Assembly: GCA_029259835.1 (NCBI GenBank)
Contig: JAJDEL010000783.1
Span: 1-6,494, forward strand
DNA from: Planctomicrobium sp.
GTDB taxonomy: Bacteria > Planctomycetota > Planctomycetia > Planctomycetales > Planctomycetaceae
Direction of reading: 5' to 3'
Length of the DNA: 6,494 nt
The translations under genes were made by a program, and so were the position numbers. Below the pieces are notes generated by a model. It was not told where the DNA came from. It was given only the letters and a program-made list of their open reading frames with translations, and searched no databases. Below, in pieces: positions 1-6,015 of the stretch; position 1 is the first letter of the stretch, and each line of letters begins with the position of its first letter.

Positions 1-2642
1 TTGTGCAAGAGCGACGCTGCCTTGTCCAAATGGGAAACCGCAACCTCCTCGGCACCATCTCTATCCCAGTCAATTCGAGTCACACATCGTCCCAGAGACT
101 CAGCGGAAAAGAAATCTCCAACCGTATTCGCATCAACTTGAGTAAACTGCAAAGCACCGAGGTTTCGGAAATACTGAGGAACCATCTCGTATGCGACCCC
201 TTTATCAGTGAAATCATCGACATGACCGTTGGCGACGATAAAATCGGGCAACCCATCTAATTCTCCGTCCAATGCTTGCGCGCCGAAGCCAAGAACCGAA
301 TGGCTGGGTGCGCCCAGACCGGTGCTCCATGTTTTATCTTCGAAGAACCCCGAATTACCAGAACTTGAATACAAAGTATTCGTTTCGTCAAGGAAATTCG
401 TCACGAGGAAATCAAGACTCCGGTTTTGATCCAAATCCTCAACGATCACACCCATGCACCCTTCGCTGATCCCGTCCCCATTAACAGCAACGCCGCGTAC
501 GACAGCCACTTCAGTAAGAGAAAATTCTTCAGTGTTTGTGTTATTCTCGAAGAGGAAATTCGGAACAGCATCATTCGCGATGAACAAATCTATCTGCTGG
601 TCACCATTCAGATCTGCCGCAACTATTCCTAGCCCCTTGCCATTCGGAACGCGAATTCCGCTTGTCTGAGTTGCGTCAATAAATCGTCCGGTTCCATCGT
701 TCAAGTGAAGTTGGTCCTGTGAGGGGGCGAAATTTTGAGGGGCACAGGGACTGACACGACCGTTCTCATCTCGGCATAGACGCGAAACAATGTCACCAGA
801 AAGATAGTTCACGGAGTACAGATCGGGCCACTGATCCCCATTGAGATCGCATATCAGACAACTCGTTGACCAGGACGCCGTATCGTTTTCAATAGATTCT
901 GAAGCATCACTGAAAGTTCCATCCCCGTTATTGAATAGCAACCGATTTCGCCCCAAATTCGCTACAAACAAATCCGGGAACCCATCGTTGTTGAAGTCTC
1001 CGGCGGAGACTCCCTGACTGTAATCGAGGTCAGAAGGAAGACTGTGATCGAAAGTGTTCTCAAATTTTTCTCCACTGAAGTTACGATAGAGCTGGTCGGA
1101 ACCTCCGCGCGTTGGTTTCCCGGTTGTGTTATCAACAGAACATCCTTGTGAATAATAAAGATCAGGCCAACCATCCGAATCGAAATCAATTGCAGCGATG
1201 CCACCTCCGGTAAAATCGTATGGTCGCTGGGCGCCACTAATGCGATCATCGACTCCATTATCAAATTGAAATTGAATCCCTATTTGTTCTGCTACGTTCT
1301 GAAAGTGGACGGGCGAATTTGTCATTTCTTTTGGACGGACAGGTTCATTATCTTTACTTTCTCCAAAATTCGGTAACGAATAAACAGAAAGATCAATCGA
1401 CGTGAAAACATCCGCTGAGGGAACGGTCCGCTGCAAAGGGAGACGATCCAGTTCTTCTTGAATTCTTACTACGGTGTCCCTTGCCCAGCTTGCATGCAAA
1501 TCTTTCTGAAGAGCAAGACTCGCAAAACCGAATGCCTCCCAGTGCAAGCCCAATGATTCAGCCAGTTCGCTCCCTGCTTTCAAAACTTCTAAGGAGAGTG
1601 CAGGGGCCTGAGAGTTTTCAAATTCGAAGAGTCTTCGGTATTTCTCCAACTCAGTTGCACGGTTCAGGAATGGTTTGGATTCATCGATCCTTTCCAGAGA
1701 AGCCAACTGGAGGCCGAGCATGTGATTTGCAGAGAGTATCGCAGCATCCCTTAATCCGGCTTCCCAAAAACAGCGTGCGGCAGTCTCTGCATCTTTATTT
1801 CTTGCCGAAAGCCGTCCGAGTACAACCCACACTCCCGGATGATCCATGGCGGTTTGGGGAAGTTCAATTGCCCATTCTCGCAATTCCGCTTCTGAGCCTT
1901 CCTGAAGCAAAATCTCTCCGAGTCGAACCTGAGCTTCGATGAGGAGGGGATCCGAATCAAGCGCATCCAGCACCAAGGTTTTAGCCGATTGAAAATCTTT
2001 CTGCAAAACAGGAAGGCGTGATTCAGCCAGCCTTAATCCAGCATGATCCGGTTCGATGGCACTGAGGTGTTGGATACGCTGCAAGTCGGGGTAGATCAAA
2101 TCGCTATGAACAAGAGAAACCATAGTTTGCACATTGACAGAATCACCACGAAGGAGCCGAAGTTGAATTGGAATCAATTCACGAGTCCGAGTCTGCAAGC
2201 TCAGGATATTCCCGAGGCTGTTTAATGCGATAAAGTTGTCAGGATCAACCTCAAGAGCTTGCCGAAATGCGTGTTCGGCTTGTGAGACTCGACCAAGTTG
2301 GTTCAAGGATAAATTTCCGACCATACAGCGAGAGTCAACATACTGTTTACCGTAATTTTTCTCGACTCGTAAACAATACTCAACAGCATCTGGGAATTGA
2401 CCGAGTTCCGCAGATGCTACCGCAACCAGCATTAATGCATCAGGATTCTTTGGCTCGCGCCGAAGAATGTTCTCTCCGATTTCCAGTGCCTCAGAGTTTT
2501 TCTGCTGCCGAAGAGCTTCGCGAGCATCACGGAGTTGCCGCTCTGCGTTTTGCGAGCGGAGAAAGAAAACCAGCAGACCAGTCGTTGCGAAAATCAGCAA
2601 CACAACCGGCTTCAAGAGAGACCGTCGTGCTGGTGAATTCAT
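1..2642 (-). CDS. CRTAC1/UnbV-family protein: membrane anchor, TPR region and FG-GAP (VCBS) propeller; 3' end outside window
   Basis: Reading the minus strand from the ATG at 2642-2640 gives 880 residues with no stop before the window edge. Residues 1-10 are basic and 11-29 form a hydrophobic segment (VVLLIFATTGLLVFFL), a likely uncleaved signal anchor placing the rest outside the cytoplasm. Residues about 34-400 are helical TPR-like repeats, clearest at 34-67, 68-101 and 102-135 and degenerate after that. Residues about 445-880 match the CRTAC1 pattern, with Asp loops at 486-494 (DFDSDGWPD), 549-557, 599-607, 677-685 and 736-744, and a degenerate one from 858. The family-typical Cys pair (C623, C633), a GKGLG turn and the phrases PNFLFEN, GAPSHSVLGFG and VANGHV are also present. 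The family normally ends in an ASPIC/UnbV domain, which would start just past position 1. Family members are thought to be adhesion or scaffold-like extracellular proteins; no catalytic site is visible. The ribosome site is weak (AAAGG, 13 bases upstream). The family call is firm, the role unknown. Confidence 0.93.
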   Translation of the reverse strand, partial: MNSPARRSLLKPVVLLIFATTGLLVFFLRSQNAERQLRDAREALRQQKNSEALEIGENILRREPKNPDALMLVAVASAELGQFPDAVEYCLRVEKNYGKQYVDSRCMVGNLSLNQLGRVSQAEHAFRQALEVDPDNFIALNSLGNILSLQTRTRELIPIQLRLLRGDSVNVQTMVSLVHSDLIYPDLQRIQHLSAIEPDHAGLRLAESRLPVLQKDFQSAKTLVLDALDSDPLLIEAQVRLGEILLQEGSEAELREWAIELPQTAMDHPGVWVVLGRLSARNKDAETAARCFWEAGLRDAAILSANHMLGLQLASLERIDESKPFLNRATELEKYRRLFEFENSQAPALSLEVLKAGSELAESLGLHWEAFGFASLALQKDLHASWARDTVVRIQEELDRLPLQRTVPSADVFTSIDLSVYSLPNFGESKDNEPVRPKEMTNSPVHFQNVAEQIGIQFQFDNGVDDRISGAQRPYDFTGGGIAAIDFDSDGWPDLYYSQGCSVDNTTGKPTRGGSDQLYRNFSGEKFENTFDHSLPSDLDYSQGVSAGDFNNDGFPDLFVANLGRNRLLFNNGDGTFSDASESIENDTASWSTSCLICDLNGDQWPDLYSVNYLSGDIVSRLCRDENGRVSPCAPQNFAPSQDQLHLNDGTGRFIDATQTSGIRVPNGKGLGIVAADLNGDQQIDLFIANDAVPNFLFENNTNTEEFSLTEVAVVRGVAVNGDGISEGCMGVIVEDLDQNRSLDFLVTNFLDETNTLYSSSGNSGFFEDKTWSTGLGAPSHSVLGFGAQALDGELDGLPDFIVANGHVDDFTDKGVAYEMVPQYFRNLGALQFTQVDANTVGDFFSAESLGRCVTRIDWDRDGAEEVAVSHLDKAASLLH

Positions 2643-2711
2643 TGACAACGCCGCACCTTTGACTGTGCTTCACAAAGAATACGCAGGCTCAAAAGACGAG
2701 ACTTCGAATCC

Positions 2712-2740
2712 CCTGCGGCTGGTAGCAACACAACCGCAGG
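2712..2740 (-). other. hairpin without U-tract between the lipoprotein and CRTAC1-family genes
   Basis: On the minus strand CCTGCGGTTG and CAGCCGCAGG can pair as 10 bp (nine Watson-Crick pairs and one G-U in the RNA) around a 9-base loop. The bases that follow (GGATTCGAAG) contain no T-run, so it is not a standard intrinsic terminator. It starts 37 bases after the lipoprotein stop and could be an mRNA-end stabiliser, a processing site or a partial attenuator before the large downstream gene. Confidence 0.4.
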
Positions 2741-2776
2741 AGAACAAAAATCTAGAACTGTTTGGAAATTAGTAGA

Positions 2777-2950
2777 CTATTCAGTCGCAGTGTCTTCATC
2801 GAGCACTACGCCGCCATCGCCTTCTTCTGCGGCTCCTCCGGCATTGGTTTCTTCTGCTTCGCTACTGATGTCGTCTCCGCCACCGCCACCACAGCCGACC
2901 GAAATCACACAGAGGGAAAGCACTAATAAAAGACTCGTAAACTTCTTCAT
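2777..2950 (-). CDS. small acidic Gly-rich lipoprotein, 57 aa
   Basis: The ORF starts at ATG 2950-2948 and stops at TAG 2779-2777. Residues 1-20 form a lipoprotein signal peptide: MKK, then a hydrophobic core (FTSLLLVLSLCVISV), then GC with C20 as the predicted lipidated residue. Position -3 is Ser instead of the usual Leu/Val/Ile, so the lipobox is acceptable but not ideal. The mature part is only 38 residues: C, five glycines, then a low-complexity tail with twelve Asp/Glu and no Lys or Arg. Such a chain is probably disordered and strongly negative, tethered to a membrane. A good ribosome binding site (TAAGG, 9 bases before ATG) supports translation. It lies between the TPR gene and the CRTAC1-family gene in the same direction. 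No function is recognised; it could be a small accessory subunit or a surface-charge lipoprotein. It is short enough to be missed by automatic annotation. Confidence 0.8.
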   Translation of the reverse strand: MKKFTSLLLVLSLCVISVGCGGGGGDDISSEAEETNAGGAAEEGDGGVVLDEDTATE

Positions 2951-2959
2951 GGATCGAAA

Positions 2960-2964
2960 CCTTA
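2960..2964 (-). promoter_or_regulatory. ribosome binding site of the small lipoprotein gene
   Basis: The minus strand reads TAAGG followed by 9 bases and then ATG at 2950. Spacing and sequence fit a Shine-Dalgarno site and support the small ORF being translated. Confidence 0.55.
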
Positions 2965-3003
2965 CTTGAGAACATACACCAATGAGTTTTGTGTAACAGA
3001 CCT

Positions 3004-3032
3004 ACTATCGCTTCTGCGAATCCCAAGGTCAA
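3004..3032 (-). promoter_or_regulatory. candidate sigma70-like promoter for the small lipoprotein gene
   Basis: The minus strand carries TTGACC (3032-3027, five of six matches to TTGACA), a 17-base spacer and GATAGT (3009-3004, four of six matches to TATAAT). The -35 hexamer overlaps the TGA stop of the upstream TPR gene. Transcription would begin near 2997, leaving a leader of about 47 bases before the lipoprotein ATG. Planctomycete promoters are poorly characterised, so this rests on the general bacterial consensus only. Confidence 0.35.
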
Positions 3033-4426
3033 GGCTGCTCGCCTTCACGAGTGGAAGAAATTGAACTCTTCAAAAGCTGTTGTTTTCGCACCAGCGAACG
3101 ACCATGGTCCGGATTAACACTCAAGCACTTTTCATAGGCTTTCAGTGCTTCATCGCGATGCCCCAAAGCCCGCTTGATTTCTCCATCATAAAAGAGAAAC
3201 AACTCGTTCTCCCCGAGAGTTTTCTCACATCGCTGCAAAGCCTGCTCAGCAGCCGTAATTTGATTATACTGCCAAGCTTCTATTGCGGCGCGTAAATTCG
3301 ACATCGCCTGATGCTGCCGCCTGATTGAGTCATTGATCCCAACTTTCGTTTCTGACAGCGTCAAATAAATTTCAGAAGTCGGTTTCATAGAAGCGACACG
3401 CAGCCTGAGTTTGTATGCTGACTCGTAATCTCCTTCGCTTTCAGCAACTTGAGCTTGAAGGTCCAAAACATCCACTCCTCCCTGAGTATGTTGTTCAATT
3501 TCTGCGAGTAATTCATTGCCGACTTTAAGATTGCCTAATCCGACCTCAACTTGCGCCGCAGCGATCAATACGGAACGGAATTGCCAGAGATTGTTTGAAC
3601 GAATCACTCTCAACGCAGGTTCTAATGCTTTTTGACGCTCGATCAGGGTTCCTTCTGTTTTGAGCCGCAAAGCCTTTGAGAGGAGAGCGGCCAAACCCTG
3701 CCGAGCGGCAAACATGCTGATGAAGCTTTGACCATATTCCAGAATCACCTGATACTGTGAACGATCTTCCATGTCTCGAAGAATCGCAACAAGATCATCA
3801 TCACCGAGGGCCTCTGCTGCGTGCATGCGAAGTTGAATCAATTTCAGGGAATTCGGAATGTCGGCAAGCTGTTGTTCCACAATGCGAATTGCTTCTTCCG
3901 CTCGATTTGATCGAATGAGAAGTTTCGCAAGATTGTATCCGGCAGGCTGAAACTCCGAAATTTTTCGAAATGCTTTTTCTGCTTCCACTTCATTTTCTAC
4001 GCGCAAATAGCAGCGCCCGATTTGATACCAACACGTCGTAGCTAATTCTGGATTCGCATCCTGTACTGTCGCCTTCAAAACTTGAATTGCTGTACTCGTT
4101 TGCCCAATACGTTCCAGGCAAAAACCGCGACCATATCGTGCCTGAAAGTCCGTGGGGTCCAACTCAGCAGCCTGTCGGAAACACTGTTCGGCTGCGACGT
4201 AGTAACCGTTTCCCAAAAATGCTTCGGCGAGTTCACGCCAGGCTCCTTCGCGACCTTCTTGAACGCGAACTCGAAATTCCTCTAAATCGGCACTTGTGAT
4301 CGGATCGAGTCTCTGCATATCCACCGTCGGTGGGTTCGGACGACTCATCGACACCGCAGCAAAATAACAAGACACTGCCAATTCAATGGAAATCACTGCG
4401 ATCAGAAGATTTCGGATTTTTTTCAT
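3029..4426 (-). CDS. membrane-anchored TPR-repeat protein, 465 aa
   Basis: I place the start at ATG 4426-4424, which overlaps the TGA stop of the upstream propeller gene as ATGA, with GGGAG 10 bases upstream. Residues 7-27 form a hydrophobic N-terminal segment after MKKIRN, probably a signal anchor; E15 lies inside it. A Pro-rich stretch (SRPNPPTVD, 28-36) follows. The rest is almost wholly helical repeats. Clear TPR units lie at 61-94 (AEQCFRQAAELDPTDF), 95-127, 131-162, 164-197 and 406-441 (DEALKAYEKCLSVNPDHGRS), with weaker ones around 286-349 and 371-402. TPR arrays bind other proteins, so this is likely a scaffold or adaptor on the outer face of the membrane. No enzyme domain is seen. 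Translational coupling suggests it works with the upstream propeller protein in near-equal amounts. The partner is inferred, not shown. Confidence 0.9.
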   Translation of the reverse strand: MKKIRNLLIAVISIELAVSCYFAAVSMSRPNPPTVDMQRLDPITSADLEEFRVRVQEGREGAWRELAEAFLGNGYYVAAEQCFRQAAELDPTDFQARYGRGFCLERIGQTSTAIQVLKATVQDANPELATTCWYQIGRCYLRVENEVEAEKAFRKISEFQPAGYNLAKLLIRSNRAEEAIRIVEQQLADIPNSLKLIQLRMHAAEALGDDDLVAILRDMEDRSQYQVILEYGQSFISMFAARQGLAALLSKALRLKTEGTLIERQKALEPALRVIRSNNLWQFRSVLIAAAQVEVGLGNLKVGNELLAEIEQHTQGGVDVLDLQAQVAESEGDYESAYKLRLRVASMKPTSEIYLTLSETKVGINDSIRRQHQAMSNLRAAIEAWQYNQITAAEQALQRCEKTLGENELFLFYDGEIKRALGHRDEALKAYEKCLSVNPDHGRSLVRKQQLLKSSISSTREGEQP

Positions 4427-5757
4427 CGCTTGAAATCTCCCGAATTGATCCAACCGGTTACTCGCCCGAGTCGATCATAGGGACCACGGATGTGCAACCC
4501 GCCTGCCACAATGTCAAGTTTTCCATCGGAATTCAGATCTCCCAGCGCAACAGTCACAAGGTGAGTTGGGCTCGAATCGATCTGCCACGCAGTAAAGTTT
4601 TGTTGACCATCATTTTCCAGCCAAATCATGTTCGCACGGGTTGGGTCGTCCCACACGTTCGCCATGCTGACCAGGACGACATCTGTGTCGTTGTCGTTAT
4701 CCAAATCTCCAGTGGTCGCTGCATATGTACCACCAAAGTCCGCAAGACGGTGCGATTCGAAATTCCAGTCACCGACGTTTTCGAACCATAAGCAGCCGTG
4801 GTACGGTTGTGGAAATGGATCAAAGTCTTCGAGATTGTCACCTGCCGGGAGAATGAGATCCACATCTCCATCACGGTCGAGATCGTCTGCGATTAAACCG
4901 GCACTTCCAAGGTCGAAATTGATCGTAAACCAAAGTCGCCGCTTCTGAAATTTCCCATCTCCCAAATTTTCGAATCCCCACAGTTCCTCTTCATCCTGAG
5001 TAATGATCGCGGCAATGTCCAAGTCTCCATCACCATCGTAATCTGCGACTGGAACGTGAATTGTGCCAGGTGCGGAGAGTAATTCATGCTCTCGAAAGTG
5101 ACCATTTGATCGGTTCTCTAACCAGAGAACCTGCCCTCGGTTATACCCGAAAACAGCGACTGCAAGATCGACATCTCCGTCTCCATCGAAATCAGCAGGC
5201 TGAACATCTGCAACACGGCGCACATCGTCAAGGATCGTTCGGGCGAGATACTCTTCTCCGTTTCGTTCGAGCAAAACAACACGACCTACGACTCCATCGT
5301 CAGGTTCTATGTTTCCAAGAACAGAGACTAAAACATCCAGGTCGTTATCGCCATCAATATCAACGACCGTTGCATGGGCAGGAGCGATAACGTCTGAGAG
5401 TAAAACTTTCTCCGTCCAAGTTCCGTCATCATCTTGAGTGCTAAAGAGAACAGCATTTTTTGCGGCATCGCAGATCAACACGCCAGTGGGACCATCCGGT
5501 TCCAATTTCGTAACTTGGACATGGCAAATTCGCGGGTGCCCGACAACATCGTCACCAATGACCAACCTTTGGAACGGAATCTGAGTCAAGTTTTGACTTG
5601 CCCTCACATCCACTGGAGGAGGTGGTTGCCCCATGGCAGGTAACATCGGAAGTAATGTCCGAACCAAAATCGGTATTGCAACAACAGCAACGAGGGCAAG
5701 AAATGTTAAGCGAGCTGACGCCGCGGAAGGACGGTTCGCAGATTGTTGGTCAAGCAT
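4423..5757 (-). CDS. membrane-anchored FG-GAP/VCBS repeat protein (calcium-type beta-propeller), 444 aa
   Basis: The ORF starts at ATG 5757-5755 and ends with TGA 4425-4423. A hydrophobic segment at residues 17-41 should anchor it in the membrane, followed by a short Pro stalk (GQPPPPVDVR, 43-52). The remainder is a regular repeat of about 50-58 residues. Each unit has an Asp-rich loop: 133-141 (DIDGDNDLD), 189-197 (DFDGDGDVD), 239-247 (DYDGDGDLD), 292-300 (DLDRDGDVD), 351-359 (DLDNDNDTD) and 407-415 (DLNSDGKLD). Between loops lies a W-x-E-N-x-G motif, as in LWFENVGD. These loops are the calcium-binding DxDxDG type of integrin-like FG-GAP blades. Six clear loops plus a degenerate first blade (about 62-115) would suit a seven-bladed propeller closed by the final GWINSGDF strand. 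Such propellers bind proteins or glycans outside the cell; no catalytic residues are evident. The gene is translationally coupled to the TPR gene that follows. Confidence 0.92.
   Translation of the reverse strand: MLDQQSANRPSAASARLTFLALVAVVAIPILVRTLLPMLPAMGQPPPPVDVRASQNLTQIPFQRLVIGDDVVGHPRICHVQVTKLEPDGPTGVLICDAAKNAVLFSTQDDDGTWTEKVLLSDVIAPAHATVVDIDGDNDLDVLVSVLGNIEPDDGVVGRVVLLERNGEEYLARTILDDVRRVADVQPADFDGDGDVDLAVAVFGYNRGQVLWLENRSNGHFREHELLSAPGTIHVPVADYDGDGDLDIAAIITQDEEELWGFENLGDGKFQKRRLWFTINFDLGSAGLIADDLDRDGDVDLILPAGDNLEDFDPFPQPYHGCLWFENVGDWNFESHRLADFGGTYAATTGDLDNDNDTDVVLVSMANVWDDPTRANMIWLENDGQQNFTAWQIDSSPTHLVTVALGDLNSDGKLDIVAGGLHIRGPYDRLGRVTGWINSGDFKR
4437..4441 (-). promoter_or_regulatory. 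ribosome binding site deciding the TPR gene start
   Basis: GGGAG on the minus strand sits 10 bases before ATG 4426, inside the last codons of the propeller gene. It supports the ATGA-coupled start over the in-frame TTG at 4453-4451, which would lengthen the overlap to 31 bases. Confidence 0.55.
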
Positions 5758-5768
5758 TCTCCCTGCCG

Positions 5769-5772
5769 CTCC
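5769..5772 (-). promoter_or_regulatory. candidate ribosome binding site of the propeller gene
   Basis: GGAG on the minus strand lies 11 bases before ATG 5757. A second purine-rich run (AGGGAG, 5764-5759) lies only one base from the ATG, too close to act for this start. No convincing -35/-10 pair was found in the 258-base gap upstream of this gene, so its promoter is not located. Confidence 0.4.
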
Positions 5773-5775
5773 AAA

Positions 5776-5819
5776 CTCAAAACTCTTAAATTCGTCTGAA
5801 ATATGAAACCAGTTTTGAG
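5776..5819 (-). repeat. 9-bp inverted repeat in the leader of the propeller gene
   Basis: CTCAAAACT (5776-5784) and AGTTTTGAG (5811-5819) are exact reverse complements separated by 26 AT-rich bases. The near arm ends 18 bases before the ATG at 5757. It could be an operator dyad or a weak mRNA stem controlling access to the start region. A chance occurrence is possible. Confidence 0.35.
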
Positions 5820-5930
5820 ATCGGTCCGCAAGAAACCTGCAACACTGAACTTAATGACTCTCACAATCCGTAATGGCAAATTGCTGCACAATAAGCAGTT
5901 GGCAGAGTCTTGTGTCTTCCCAGAAATGAA

Positions 5931-5961
5931 CTAAACCGCGACCAAACTGGTCGCGGTTTAG
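5931..5961 (-). terminator. intrinsic-terminator-like hairpin after the DUF1559 gene
   Basis: CTAAACCGCGACCA and TGGTCGCGGTTTAG form a perfect 14-bp stem around a 3-base loop, 54 bases after the DUF1559 stop codon. On the minus strand the GC-rich core is followed by TTTAGTTCATTTCT, which is T-rich but interrupted. If only the 10-bp core pairs, the preceding AAA and following TTT act as the usual A-tract and U-tract. It probably ends the DUF1559 transcript and separates it from the downstream cluster. Confidence 0.7.
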
Positions 5962-6015
5962 AACTTTCAGATCAAACAACAAGTGTTCGAAGACATTCTC
6001 AATCAACTGAAACTT

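Noticed and set aside
962..1264. 100-codon minus-strand frame
   Set aside because: It overlaps the large CRTAC1-family gene in another frame on the same strand and resembles no protein family.
1481..1942. 153-codon open frame on the plus strand
   Set aside because: It lies wholly inside the TPR region of the large minus-strand gene, and its translation shows no domain or signal. The minus frame has a clear family match.
4367..4426. Lipobox-like LAVSC in the TPR protein N-terminus
   Set aside because: Position -3 is Ala, there is a Glu in the hydrophobic stretch, and hydrophobic residues continue past the Cys, so a signal anchor is more likely than lipidation.
4424..4453. Upstream in-frame start (TTG at 4453) for the TPR gene, adding nine residues
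   Set aside because: It would use a rare start codon and a 31-base overlap. The ATG at 4426 has an ATGA junction, a GGGAG site 10 bases upstream and begins MKKIRNLL, a normal signal-anchor start.
4330..4791. 153-codon open frame on the plus strand
   Set aside because: It lies antisense to the propeller/TPR junction; the opposite strand has regular Asp-loop repeats, so this is a shadow.
5706..5891. 61-codon minus-strand frame across the leader and start of the propeller gene
   Set aside because: It needs a TTG start, overlaps the propeller start out of frame, and has no clear ribosome site or recognisable motif.
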